Shown here piece after piece: positions 9,299 through 18,139 of a DNA stretch of 58,907 nt (positions are counted from its first letter, which is position 1; every line of letters starts with the position of its first letter). The notes under the pieces are model-generated. The model did not search any database. It was not told the DNA's origin and saw only the letters and a program-made list of their open reading frames with translations. Source of the DNA: Prescottella defluvii (GTDB taxonomy: Bacteria > Actinomycetota > Actinomycetes > Mycobacteriales > Mycobacteriaceae); the NCBI RefSeq assembly GCF_000738775.1, contig NZ_JPOC01000055.1, positions 1-58,907 on the forward strand, in the 5' to 3' direction. Both the position numbers and the translations under genes were made by a program.

Positions 9299-11158
9299 AT
9301 GACAACAAGAGCCGACGGCGTCAGCCGTCCATTCCAGGTACATCTCGGCGGAATCATCGAGTTGCTCAGCGCGAGCATCTACACCGGCCCGCAGGTGTTC
9401 GTCCGTGAGCTGCTGCAGAACGGGTGCGACGCGATCTCGGCCCGCCGCGAGCACGAACCCGGCCACGTCGGCACCATCCGGGTGCTGCCCTTCGACGGAG
9501 CCGGGTCCGTGTTCGCGGTGGAGGACGACGGCGTCGGACTGACCGCGTCCGAGGTCGGCGAGTTGCTCGCGACGGTCGGCCGCAGCTCCAAGCGCGACAT
9601 CCTCGATCTGCCCCGCACCGACCGCCTCGGCCAGTTCGGGATCGGTCTGCTCAGTTGCTTCATGGTGAGCGACGAGATCCGGGTGCGGTCCCGGTCGGCG
9701 ACGGGTGCGGCCGCCGTCGAATGGGTCGGTCGCGCCGACGGCACGTTCACGGTGACCGAGCTCGCCGACGACGTGCCGGTCGGAACCCGGGTCGAGCTGA
9801 TCCCCCGCCAGGATGCCACTGCACTCGTGTCGCATTCGGGGGTGCGGGAACTGGCGGATCGATTCGGGCGGCACCTGCCGATCCGGGTGACCGTGGCCGG
9901 CGAGACGGTCACCCGCCCGGCACCGTTCCTCGAACGCGCGGCAGTCCCGTCACCCGAGCTGCGCGAGTTGGGCCGGGAGATCGTCGGCGCCGAGCCCTTC
10001 GCCACGATTCCCCTGCACGTGCCGTCGACCGGTACCCGCGGTACCGCCTTCGTGCTGCCGTTCCCGCTGTCCCCCGGTCAGCGGCAGTCCAACCGCGTCT
10101 ACCTGGGCGGAATGCTGCTGTCCGAGCGGATGGACGACCTCCTGCCGGACTGGGCGTTCTTCGTGCGGTCCGTCGTGGACACCACGGGGCTGCACCCGAC
10201 CGCGTCCCGCGAGTCGCTGATCGAGGACACCGCGCTCGAGGAGACCCGTGCCGAGCTGGGATCGGCGGTCCGCCGCTGGATCATCGGTCTGGCCGCGGAG
10301 TCGCCGCACCGGCTGGCGGCGTTCCTGTCCGTGCACCATCTGGCGCTGCGGGCGCTCGTCCTCCACGACGACGAGCTGGCCCGGTTCATCGTCCCGCACC
10401 TGCCGATCGAGACCACCGAGGGTCCGACGACCTTCGGCGAGGCGGCCCGCCGCGGCACCGTGCGGTACACCCGGACGGTGGACGAGTTCCGCCAGCTGGC
10501 CGGACTCGCGCGTCCCGGTGTCCCGATCGTCAACGGCGGTTACGTCTACGACGCCGACATCGCGGCCCGGCTGCCGGAGTTCGTGCCCGGCGCCGAGGTC
10601 GAGGTCGTCACCGTGGCCGACGAGATCGACCACCTGGACGTGCCGCCGCTGGCCGATCGGGCGGCGACGCGCCGTCTGCAGGAGCGCGCGGACGCGGCCC
10701 TGGCCGACCTCGACTGCGCCACCGCGGTTCGCGCGTTCGCCCCGGACACCGTCCCCGCCCTCTACGTCGCGGACGAGGCGGTACTGCGCAGCCTGCGCCG
10801 CGACCAGGCCGGTGAGTCGGCCGGCGGGTTCTGGGCCGATGTCCTGGGCCGGGTGGACGAGGCCGCGGCGGCGTCCGGCGTGGATGCCGCGGGTCGGCTC
10901 GCTCTGAACTGGCGAAACCGCCTGGTGCGCACCCTCGCAACCGTCGACGACGACGCCGTGCTGTCGCGGGCGGTGCGCATCCTCTATGTCCAGGCGCTGC
11001 TTGCCGGGCACCGGCCGCTGCGTCCGGCCGACCGCGAGGCCCTGACCGACGCCATGACCGACATCGTTCACCTGTCCGTCGGGCTCGACGCTGCTGTCAC
11101 CACCGATCCCGCACCGCACTCCCCCTCCACCACCGACAAGGACGACCATGCCGAGTGA
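9299..11158 (+). CDS. HSP90-family (HtpG-like) GHKL ATPase
   Basis: 619 residues, close to HtpG (about 624) but divergent. N-terminal GHKL signatures are intact: ELLQNGCDA (E37 and N41), EDDGVGL (about 75-81) and GQFGIGLLSCF (about 111-121). The middle-domain signature is also recognisable: VYLGGMLL, then DWAFFVRSVVD, then SRESL with the catalytic-type Arg304. It should bind and hydrolyse ATP as a dimeric chaperone. The C-terminal tail is acidic (DKDDHAE) but does not match the eukaryotic MEEVD motif. Its last 11 bases overlap the start of a 781-residue TPR protein, a likely partner. Clients are unknown. Whether the genome also has a canonical htpG cannot be judged from this window. Confidence 0.85.
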   Translation: MTTRADGVSRPFQVHLGGIIELLSASIYTGPQVFVRELLQNGCDAISARREHEPGHVGTIRVLPFDGAGSVFAVEDDGVGLTASEVGELLATVGRSSKRDILDLPRTDRLGQFGIGLLSCFMVSDEIRVRSRSATGAAAVEWVGRADGTFTVTELADDVPVGTRVELIPRQDATALVSHSGVRELADRFGRHLPIRVTVAGETVTRPAPFLERAAVPSPELRELGREIVGAEPFATIPLHVPSTGTRGTAFVLPFPLSPGQRQSNRVYLGGMLLSERMDDLLPDWAFFVRSVVDTTGLHPTASRESLIEDTALEETRAELGSAVRRWIIGLAAESPHRLAAFLSVHHLALRALVLHDDELARFIVPHLPIETTEGPTTFGEAARRGTVRYTRTVDEFRQLAGLARPGVPIVNGGYVYDADIAARLPEFVPGAEVEVVTVADEIDHLDVPPLADRAATRRLQERADAALADLDCATAVRAFAPDTVPALYVADEAVLRSLRRDQAGESAGGFWADVLGRVDEAAAASGVDAAGRLALNWRNRLVRTLATVDDDAVLSRAVRILYVQALLAGHRPLRPADREALTDAMTDIVHLSVGLDAAVTTDPAPHSPSTTDKDDHAE

Positions 11159-13493
11159 GACCACCGTCGACGCGCTGATCAGCGAGATCGACCGGACGCC
11201 GTACGGACCGGCCGAACGTGACCTCATCGAGCGCGCGATCACGCTCGCCGAGGAGTCCGGTGACGAGGTCGCCGCCTACACCGTGCGGATGCGTCTGATC
11301 CAGTCCGCCTCCATGACCGGGGACACCGACGCCCTGCTCACCACGTTCGCGTGGTGCGTCGGGCGGAACGCCGCCGACCCGGTCACCTTCCCCGCGGAGG
11401 TCGACGACTACGACCTGCTGTGGTTCCACAAGTGGATCGCCGATGCGCTCTCCTCGAACCCGATGTTCCCGCGCGCCACGATCGCCGAGTCGATCGAGCA
11501 GATGGAGACCACCTACCGGCAGGCGGGGGTGGGCGTGTCCGGGGTGGTGCAGACCCGGTTCTGGCAGGCGTTCGAGGCGGGCCGGATCGAGGAGGCCACC
11601 CGCCACCTCGAGGAGCTGGGCCGGACCCCGCGCGACGAGTACAGCCATTGCGATGCGTGCGTGCGGTCCGAGGAGGCCCAGTTCCGGCTTGCCACCGGGG
11701 AGCTCGAGGACGGGTTGGCCATCGTCGAGGAGATGCTCGAGCGCGACATGGGGTGCGGTGACGAACCGGAGCGGGCGATGGCCCACACTCTGGTGCCGCT
11801 GCTCCAGGTGGGCCGTCTCGAGGAGGCCGAGCGGATGCACGTGCGGGGTTACCGCCTCGCCCGCGGCGACGTCGACAACATCGACATGATCGGGCAGCAC
11901 CTGATCTTCCTCTCGGTGACCGGCAATGCTCAGCGCGCCCTCGAGATGCTCGAGCGGCACATCGGCTGGCTGGCACACGACAACCTCAATGCGACCGCGC
12001 ACCTGTCCGCCCTCACGGCGTTCGCGGTGACGTGTACCGCGGCCGAGCAGGCCGGGCTCGGCCACGAGCACGTCCGCGGAGCCGACGCCGCGCCCCTGCA
12101 GCGATTCCTGGGTGCACACGTGGGGCCGTGGACGGTCGCCGAACTGGCGCAGGCCTGTTGGCGGTCCGCCGACGACCTCGCCGCTCGCTTCGACGAGCGG
12201 AACGGCACCACATACCGCAGCGAGAAGCTCACCGATGCAAGAACTCTCGCGGGTCAGCGCTGGGATCTCCCGATCGGCGCCGCGCACACCGTGCCGTCCG
12301 CTCCCGTTACCGCGGACCCGCTCGCGGCTGCCGCCTTCGTCGACGACGTGGTCGCCTCGCGTCCGCTGGACGAGCAGCTCGACGCGATCCTGGACGCCGA
12401 CGGCGGGGACGCTGCCCTGACCTGGATCGAGGCCGAACTGGCCGCCGCGGACGCACCGGGTCGCCGCGCGGTGCTGTTGCGGATGCTGGCCCAACTGCTG
12501 GCCGGCGGAGGTCGGCTCGAGGAGGCACTGACCGCTGTCGACGCCGCACTCGATCTGTCCGTCGCCCACATGGCCCGGACCGTGACCGCCCCGCTCGCGT
12601 CGCTGAGCGCTCAGATCTGCGACGACTGCGGTCAGCTGGACGAGGCGATCGCCCGCCTGCGGCTGGCGACGCGCGAGGCGGAACTGGCCGGCACCGAGTC
12701 CATCGGCCACCGCTACCGGCTGGGCGTCACCCTCGTGCGGGCCGGACACCCGGACGAGGCGGTGGACGAACTCGTCACGGTGGCCGAGGCCGAGAAGGCC
12801 GGCGGCACCGAGCCCGTATCGCGCGCCCTCACCCTGCTGTGGCTCGGCTACGCCCGACGCGATGCAGGCGAGCCGGGGGCCGCGGTCGGCACGTGGGCCG
12901 AGGGCCGGCAGCTGGCACAGGCCGGCGAGGACTACGGGGTCTCGGCGCGGATCGGCAAGGAACTGGGGCTGCTGATGATGCGGTTCGACGACGAGGACGC
13001 CGTCGCGGCCCTCGACGACGCCGTCGAGGACGCCCGGAAGCTCACCGATCAGCCCGACGTGCTCGCCGACCTCCTGCACGTGCGGGGACGGGCGCGGTGC
13101 CAGTTCGACGACGAGGGTGGGCTCGAGGACCTGCAGGCCGCTTCCGAGCACGCCGACCCGTGGACCCGCGCGGACGTCGGGGACTCGACGGCGCGGGCAC
13201 TGTCCCAGCTGGGCCGGTTCGACGAGGCGGTACGGACGGGGCTCGCGGCCGCCGAAGCCTATGCCGCGGCCGAGGACGTCGTCGGCTCCGGCAGTGCCCT
13301 GATCGTGGTTGCGCAGGCGTTGTCCACGGCGGACCGCCACGAGGAGGCCCTCGCCGTGCTCGCCGACGCCGCACCACGGGTGACCGAGGTTCCGCCGCTG
13401 GCGATCCGGGTGGCTCTGCTGGAGGGCGACGCCCACGAGGCCCTCGGCCGGCACGATGCCGCCGCGGCAGCGCGGGCGCGAGTCGACAGCTGA
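11148..13493 (+). CDS. Large TPR-repeat protein, partner of the HSP90-like ATPase
   Basis: 781 residues, cytosolic (no signal peptide or membrane segment). Helical pairs of about 34 residues with TPR character recur through the second half: GRLEEALTAVDAALDL, GQLDEAIARLRLATREAE, GHPDEAVDELVTVAEAE, GRFDEAVRTGLAAAEAY. The N-terminal half has looser tetratricopeptide-like helices. The ATG lies inside the HSP90-like gene and the reading frames overlap by 11 bases, so the two are almost certainly co-translated. In eukaryotes TPR proteins are the main HSP90 co-chaperones; a bacterial equivalent is an inference from this arrangement. No enzymatic motif is seen. Confidence 0.8.
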   Translation: MPSETTVDALISEIDRTPYGPAERDLIERAITLAEESGDEVAAYTVRMRLIQSASMTGDTDALLTTFAWCVGRNAADPVTFPAEVDDYDLLWFHKWIADALSSNPMFPRATIAESIEQMETTYRQAGVGVSGVVQTRFWQAFEAGRIEEATRHLEELGRTPRDEYSHCDACVRSEEAQFRLATGELEDGLAIVEEMLERDMGCGDEPERAMAHTLVPLLQVGRLEEAERMHVRGYRLARGDVDNIDMIGQHLIFLSVTGNAQRALEMLERHIGWLAHDNLNATAHLSALTAFAVTCTAAEQAGLGHEHVRGADAAPLQRFLGAHVGPWTVAELAQACWRSADDLAARFDERNGTTYRSEKLTDARTLAGQRWDLPIGAAHTVPSAPVTADPLAAAAFVDDVVASRPLDEQLDAILDADGGDAALTWIEAELAAADAPGRRAVLLRMLAQLLAGGGRLEEALTAVDAALDLSVAHMARTVTAPLASLSAQICDDCGQLDEAIARLRLATREAELAGTESIGHRYRLGVTLVRAGHPDEAVDELVTVAEAEKAGGTEPVSRALTLLWLGYARRDAGEPGAAVGTWAEGRQLAQAGEDYGVSARIGKELGLLMMRFDDEDAVAALDDAVEDARKLTDQPDVLADLLHVRGRARCQFDDEGGLEDLQAASEHADPWTRADVGDSTARALSQLGRFDEAVRTGLAAAEAYAAAEDVVGSGSALIVVAQALSTADRHEEALAVLADAAPRVTEVPPLAIRVALLEGDAHEALGRHDAAAAARARVDS

Positions 13494-13516
13494 CGGCTGA
13501 CGGCTGACGGCTGACG
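13490..13516 (+). repeat. Tandem CTGACGG heptamers at the TPR gene stop codon
   Basis: Three full copies and most of a fourth CTGACGG run from the last codon through the stop (TGA 13491-13493) to 13516. Each unit carries a TGA. Probably slippage-derived. Confidence 0.75.
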
Positions 13517-13529
13517 TCGGCGGGGGCGG

Positions 13530-14447
13530 TCAGATGTGCTCGGCGAGCCACTCCCCCGCCGCGTCGGCCGCAGTGATCTCGCCACCGCGGACCCGCACGG
13601 CCATGTCCGTGAGGTCCGCGGTGGTGAGCTGCAGGACCACGCTCAGTCCCCGGATGTCGTCGGCGCGCAGCACACCACTGCGGGAGAGCGGCACCACGTT
13701 CTGCGCGGTGAAGGCCTCCTTCTCGTCGGCGAGGACGACCAGTTCGTCCTGCGCGACGACGGGCGCGGCGGCGGTGGCGCCGCCGACCGGTGATGCTGCC
13801 CCGATGGCCAGTTCGCGGGCGGCCCCGTCGGCCCCGCCGACCGGGGCGACGGTGCCGAACGTGCATCCGTACGTGGACTGCAGACGCGAGATCGCCTGCG
13901 CGTCCTCGCGGAACGTGTCGGAGGCGTACAGCGTCATGGCTCCGCAGCCGGACGCGATGTCCTCGATGGACCGGGCACCGAGACCGTCGGCCTGTGCGGC
14001 GGACAGGACCAGCACCGAACGGTCGTCGGCGGGCGCGTACTCGGACACCGTAAGCCCCTCGGGCAGAGACCTGTTGAGCGCGTCGAACACCTCGTCGGCA
14101 TCGGTGACGTCGGCGTCGGGATCGAACCAGTGCAGCAGACGCCCGGTGTGGTCCGGCACCAGTGCCACCCGGTTCGCGTCGAGGGCCGCGATGCGGTCGG
14201 CGCGGTCGCCCAGCCCCAGCACGAGTTCGGTTCTGCGCCCGGCAGCTTCGAGCGCGCCCGCGTAGAGTCGTGCGACGAGTTCGCTCTCGACGGTGGTCCC
14301 GGCGCCGACGGCGATCGGTTCGGGTGCGGCGGGCCCTCCGACGCTACTGCCGGTGTCCACGCCGCAGGCGGTCACGACTGCGAGCAGTGCAGCGATCGCC
14401 ACTCGCGCCGAGAACCTGCCCACGCGTCCATTTCCGTTCGGTGACAC
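13530..14447 (-). CDS. OpuBC/ProX-like substrate-binding lipoprotein, divergent paralogue
   Basis: 305 residues from GTG 14447, chosen because a GGAGAGGG ribosome-binding site lies about 5 bases upstream; longer open sequence to 14576 runs through the promoter region. A signal peptide ends in lipobox VTAC (Cys28), so the mature protein is a membrane-anchored lipoprotein. The rest matches the glycine-betaine/choline-binding fold (QDELVVLADEKEAFTAQNVVPL parallels the neighbour's NDLVVLADPKSNFPAQNVVPL). It is transcribed away from the importer operon and shares only moderate similarity with that operon's own binding protein. It may supply the same permease with a different ligand, or have another role. 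Confidence 0.8.
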   Translation of the reverse strand: MSPNGNGRVGRFSARVAIAALLAVVTACGVDTGSSVGGPAAPEPIAVGAGTTVESELVARLYAGALEAAGRRTELVLGLGDRADRIAALDANRVALVPDHTGRLLHWFDPDADVTDADEVFDALNRSLPEGLTVSEYAPADDRSVLVLSAAQADGLGARSIEDIASGCGAMTLYASDTFREDAQAISRLQSTYGCTFGTVAPVGGADGAARELAIGAASPVGGATAAAPVVAQDELVVLADEKEAFTAQNVVPLSRSGVLRADDIRGLSVVLQLTTADLTDMAVRVRGGEITAADAAGEWLAEHI

Positions 14448-14574
14448 CGCGTCCCTCTCCGCTCTGCTGCGGTGCGAACCGGCACCTGTCGATACCGCGC
14501 ACTTGTCGAACCTATCGTTACACTGACGTCGCGCACCATCACGAGCGGTCGAGAGATCCCGATGGAAGGACGAC

Positions 14575-15540
14575 ATGTTGAGTTCCCGGCTCCACCGACT
14601 TCACCGACTCGCGGGTGTCGCGGTCGCCGCGTCACTGATTCTCCTCACGGCGTGCGGTAGCAGTGACCCGCTCGGAAGTGACGGTTCGGCCGGAGGCGCG
14701 GGCGATGCCGGCACCGACTCCGTCGTCGTCGGCTCCGCCAACTTCCCCGAGTCGGAGACGGTCGGCTTCGTCTACGCGGAGGCCCTGCGGGCCAATGGTT
14801 TCGACGTGCAGACCAGGATGAACATCGGGACCCGGGAGATCTACGTCCCGGCGCTGCGCGACGGCTCGCTCACGCTCATTCCGGACTACACCGGGAATCT
14901 GCTCGAGTACCTCGATCCGGCGTCGACGGCGACGACTGCGGCGGAAATCGACGCCGCGCTGCCCGCGGCACTCGCACCGGATCTCGCGATCACCACGCCC
15001 GCACCGGCTGAGGACAAGGACGCGGTGGTGGTGACGCGCGAGACGGCCGAGAAGTGGAACCTGACGTCGATCGCGGATCTCGCCGCGCATTCGGCGGAGA
15101 TCACGTTCGCGGCTCCGGCCGAGTTCCAGGAACGCTCGGTGGGCCTGCCCGGTCTGCGGGAGAACTACGGACTCGACATCTCGCCGTCCAACTTCGTGCC
15201 GATCGGCGACGGCGGTGGCCCCGCGACGGTGAAGGCACTGACGTCGGGACAGGTGACCGCCGCCAACATCTTCACGACGTCACCTGCGATCGCGGCGAAC
15301 GACCTGGTGGTGCTGGCCGATCCGAAGAGCAACTTCCCGGCGCAGAACGTGGTGCCGCTGCTGCGTGCGACCGCGAGGACCGAGCAGATGGCGCGTGTCC
15401 TGGACGCGGTCTCGGCGAAGCTCACCACCGCGGAGCTGGTGGGGCTCAACGACGCCGTGTCCGGGGACAGCAAGACCGAACCGGAGGCCGCGGCCAAGCA
15501 GTGGGTCTCGCGGCACGGTCTGGACGCGCCCGTCTCGTGA
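14575..15540 (+). CDS. Osmoprotectant ABC importer substrate-binding lipoprotein (OpuBC/ProX type)
   Basis: 321 residues with signal peptide and lipobox LTAC (Cys27). The mature part is an OpuAC/ProX-type binding domain (VVVGSANFPESETVGFVYAEAL at its start, NFPAQNVVPLLR near its end). It captures quaternary ammonium compounds such as glycine betaine, choline or carnitine at the membrane surface. It is first of a four-gene operon (binding protein, ATPase, two permeases); the ATPase start GTG overlaps its TGA. GAAGGA precedes the ATG. The exact ligand cannot be read from sequence. Confidence 0.88.
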   Translation: MLSSRLHRLHRLAGVAVAASLILLTACGSSDPLGSDGSAGGAGDAGTDSVVVGSANFPESETVGFVYAEALRANGFDVQTRMNIGTREIYVPALRDGSLTLIPDYTGNLLEYLDPASTATTAAEIDAALPAALAPDLAITTPAPAEDKDAVVVTRETAEKWNLTSIADLAAHSAEITFAAPAEFQERSVGLPGLRENYGLDISPSNFVPIGDGGGPATVKALTSGQVTAANIFTTSPAIAANDLVVLADPKSNFPAQNVVPLLRATARTEQMARVLDAVSAKLTTAELVGLNDAVSGDSKTEPEAAAKQWVSRHGLDAPVS

Positions 15541-16658
15541 TCTCGTTCTGCGGTGTCACCAAACGCTTTCCGGACGGTACGGTCGCCGTCGACGATCTCG
15601 ACCTGAAGATCGACGAGGGGTCGTTCACGGTGTTCGTCGGACCGTCGGGGTGCGGCAAGACCACGTCGATGCGGATGATCAACCGGATGGTGCTGCCGAC
15701 GGCGGGGACCGTCACCGTCGACGGCCGGGACGTGGCGGGCACGGACGCCGTCGACCTGCGCCGCAGCATCGGCTATGTCATCCAGGGCGGCGGCCTGCTA
15801 CCGCACCGGACCGTCGTCGACAACGTCGCGACCGTGCCCGTGCTGCAGGGACGGTCCCGTCGCGCGGCCCGGCGTGACGCCCTCGACGTGCTCTCCCGGG
15901 TCGGGCTCGATCCGGTTCTGGCGGGGCGGTATCCGGCGCAGTTGTCGGGCGGTCAGCAGCAGCGGGTGGGGGTGGCCCGGGCGTTGGCCGCCGATCCCCC
16001 GATCCTGCTGATGGACGAGCCGTTCAGTGCGGTGGATCCGGTGGTGCGGGCGGATCTGCAGGCCGAGATGCTGCGGCTGCAGTCCGAGCTCCGCAAGACC
16101 GTCGTGTTCGTCACCCACGACATCGACGAGGCGGTCCGGCTCGGCGACCGACTCGCGGTGTTCGGCCCGCACGGCCGCCTGCAGCAGTTCGACACGCCAC
16201 GGAACGTACTCTCATCGCCTGCAACCGATTTCGTCGCAGGTTTCGTCGGGCACGATCGGGGCTACCGGGGGCTGTCCTTCCGGAGCGCCGACGCGGTGGA
16301 GTTGCGCGAGATCCGTCGGGTGCGCGAGTCCGACGCCGCGACAACCACACTCGCCCCCGACGAATGGGCGTTGATCGTCACCGCCGACGGCCGTCCCCGG
16401 GGCTGGATCGACGCGGCCGGGGTCGACGCCGTCCGCGCCGGACGCACCGTCGCGGACGCCACCGCCGCCGGCGGCTCACTGTTCACGGTGGGCGCGGACC
16501 TGCGCCGGGCCCTCGACGCGGCCATCTCGTCGCCGTCCGGGATCGGTGTCGCGGTGGATGCGGACGGTGTCGTGGCCGGCGGCATCGACGCGGCCGACGT
16601 GATCGCCCGACTGGCCGAGCAACGGCGCGACGAGGACCGACTGCGGAACGGCCGGTGA
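15537..16658 (+). CDS. Osmoprotectant ABC importer ATP-binding protein (OpuBA/ProV type)
   Basis: 373 residues. Walker A GPSGCGKT (about 35-42), Q-loop region VIQGGGLLPH, signature LSGGQQQ (about 136) and Walker B ILLMDEP (about 156) are complete. After the ATPase core (about residue 240) is a C-terminal region with weak CBS-domain character (FTVGADLRRALDAAISSPSGIGVAVDADGVVAGGI). In OpuA such tandem CBS domains sense ionic strength; here the region looks degenerate. The GTG start overlaps the previous stop by 4 bases. It energises uptake through the two following permeases. Confidence 0.92.
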   Translation: MISFCGVTKRFPDGTVAVDDLDLKIDEGSFTVFVGPSGCGKTTSMRMINRMVLPTAGTVTVDGRDVAGTDAVDLRRSIGYVIQGGGLLPHRTVVDNVATVPVLQGRSRRAARRDALDVLSRVGLDPVLAGRYPAQLSGGQQQRVGVARALAADPPILLMDEPFSAVDPVVRADLQAEMLRLQSELRKTVVFVTHDIDEAVRLGDRLAVFGPHGRLQQFDTPRNVLSSPATDFVAGFVGHDRGYRGLSFRSADAVELREIRRVRESDAATTTLAPDEWALIVTADGRPRGWIDAAGVDAVRAGRTVADATAAGGSLFTVGADLRRALDAAISSPSGIGVAVDADGVVAGGIDAADVIARLAEQRRDEDRLRNGR

Positions 16659-16662
16659 TCGT

Positions 16663-17349
16663 GTGCGTTGGTTGATCGACAACTTCCCGCAGGTCGCGGA
16701 ACTCACCCGCACGCACCTCTACCTGGCGTTGCTGCCGCTGCTGATCGGCCTGGTCGTGGCGGTGCCGATGGGCACCGCGGTCCGGCGTGTCCGGTGGCTG
16801 CGCCGCACCACCGTCGTCGCCGCGAGTGTCGCGTTCACGATCCCGTCGCTGGCACTGTTCGTGACCGTCCCGAGCGTGTTCGGACTGAGCATCCTCGACC
16901 CGAACAACGTCGTGATCGCACTGAGCGTGTACTCCACCGCCCTGCTGATCAGGGCGGTGCCGGAGGCACTGGACGCGGTGCCCGACGACGTGGTGGACGC
17001 CGCGACCGCGATCGGGTTCACGCCACTGCGCCGCGCCCTCACCGTCGAACTACCGCTGGCGCTGCCCGTCCTGATCGCGAACGTCCGGGTCGTCGCCGTC
17101 ACCAACATCTCGCTGGTGTCGGTGGGTGCGCTGATCGGCGTGGGCGGCCTGGGCGAGCTGTTCACGAAGGGCTATCAGCGCGACTACCCGGACCAGATCG
17201 TGGCCGGCATCATCGCGATCGTCACGCTGGCCCTGATCTTCGACGCCGCGCTGTACCTCCTGGGCCGGCGGCTCACGCCGTGGGAGCGCGGACCGCGCCC
17301 CACGCGTACCCGGCGCGAGACCCTGGAATTGTCGGAGGGGCCGGCCTGA
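16663..17349 (+). CDS. Osmoprotectant ABC importer permease 1
   Basis: 228 residues, five or six hydrophobic helices, with the binding-protein-dependent transport EAA loop (AATAIGFTPLRRALTVELPLA) and the family ending GALIGVGGLGELFTKGY. It is the OpuBB/OpuBD-type inner-membrane subunit. GTG 16663 follows the ATPase stop by 4 bases; an in-frame GTG at 16654 would overlap it. It pairs with the next permease to form the heterodimeric channel. Confidence 0.9.
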   Translation: MRWLIDNFPQVAELTRTHLYLALLPLLIGLVVAVPMGTAVRRVRWLRRTTVVAASVAFTIPSLALFVTVPSVFGLSILDPNNVVIALSVYSTALLIRAVPEALDAVPDDVVDAATAIGFTPLRRALTVELPLALPVLIANVRVVAVTNISLVSVGALIGVGGLGELFTKGYQRDYPDQIVAGIIAIVTLALIFDAALYLLGRRLTPWERGPRPTRTRRETLELSEGPA

Positions 17350-17350
17350 C

Positions 17351-18139
17351 ATGTTCACCAGCGCATGGGACTTCATCGTCGATCCCGCCAACTGGCAGGG
17401 GCCGACGGGAATCGGCGCCCGGATCCTGCAGCATCTCTGGTACAGCCTGCTGGCGGTCGCGTTCGCGGCGGTGATCGCGGTGCCGGCCGGTCTCGCGATC
17501 GGTCACTTCCGCCGAGGCGAGATTGTCGTCGTGGGTGTGGTGAACGCCCTGCGCTCGCTGCCCACCCTCGGTGTGCTCACGTTGCTGGTGCTGCTGCTGG
17601 GGCTCGGCCTGGTGCCCCCGATCGTCGCGCTGGTCCTGCTGGGCATCCCGCCGCTGCTGGCCGGCACGTATGCGGGCGTCGCGAACGTGGACCGGACCGT
17701 GGTGGACGCCGCCGAGGCGATGGGGATGACGCCGCTGCAGGTGCTGGTCCGCGTCGAGATCCCCAATGCGCTGCCGTTGATCCTCGGCGGAATGCGCAGC
17801 GCGACGCTGCAAGTGATCGCGACGGCGACCGTCGCGGCGTACGTCAACCTGGGCGGACTGGGCCGCTACATCTTCGACGGGCTGGCGCTGCGCAGCTACG
17901 ACCGTGTCCTGGTCGGGGCGATCCTGGTGGCGGCGTTGGCCCTGATCGTCGACGGTCTGCTGGCCGCGGCGGTGTGGGCGTCCGTGCCGGGCACCGGGCG
18001 GCTGCGGCGGGCCTACACCGCACCGGCCGCGCCGGCCGCCGCCGCCACCGATCCCGAACGTCCCGTCACGCTCGGTCCGCGGCCGGCCCCTCACGGGGGA
18101 TGGCCGCGGCGAACGCAACCGCCGACGCGCCGGCGATGA
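17351..18139 (+). CDS. Osmoprotectant ABC importer permease 2
   Basis: 262 residues, starting one base after the previous stop. Five or six membrane helices, an EAA loop (DAAEAMGMTPLQVLVRVEIPNA) and the conserved NLGGLGRYIFDGLALRSYD near the end place it with OpuBB/OpuBD permeases. The last 40 or so residues are a hydrophilic Ala/Pro/Arg-rich tail whose coding sequence overlaps the convergent MFS gene by 74 bases. The tail is probably not needed for transport. Confidence 0.9.
   Translation: MFTSAWDFIVDPANWQGPTGIGARILQHLWYSLLAVAFAAVIAVPAGLAIGHFRRGEIVVVGVVNALRSLPTLGVLTLLVLLLGLGLVPPIVALVLLGIPPLLAGTYAGVANVDRTVVDAAEAMGMTPLQVLVRVEIPNALPLILGGMRSATLQVIATATVAAYVNLGGLGRYIFDGLALRSYDRVLVGAILVAALALIVDGLLAAAVWASVPGTGRLRRAYTAPAAPAAAATDPERPVTLGPRPAPHGGWPRRTQPPTRRR

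Noticed and set aside
11100-11158. EEVD-like co-chaperone docking tail on the HSP90-like protein
   Set aside because: The tail reads DKDDHAE. It is acidic but does not match MEEVD, so no docking motif is claimed; it is only mentioned as a test.
14448-14576. N-terminal extension of the divergent OpuBC-like lipoprotein
   Set aside because: The extension has no signal-peptide character and covers the promoter. The lipoprotein signal starts correctly at GTG 14447.
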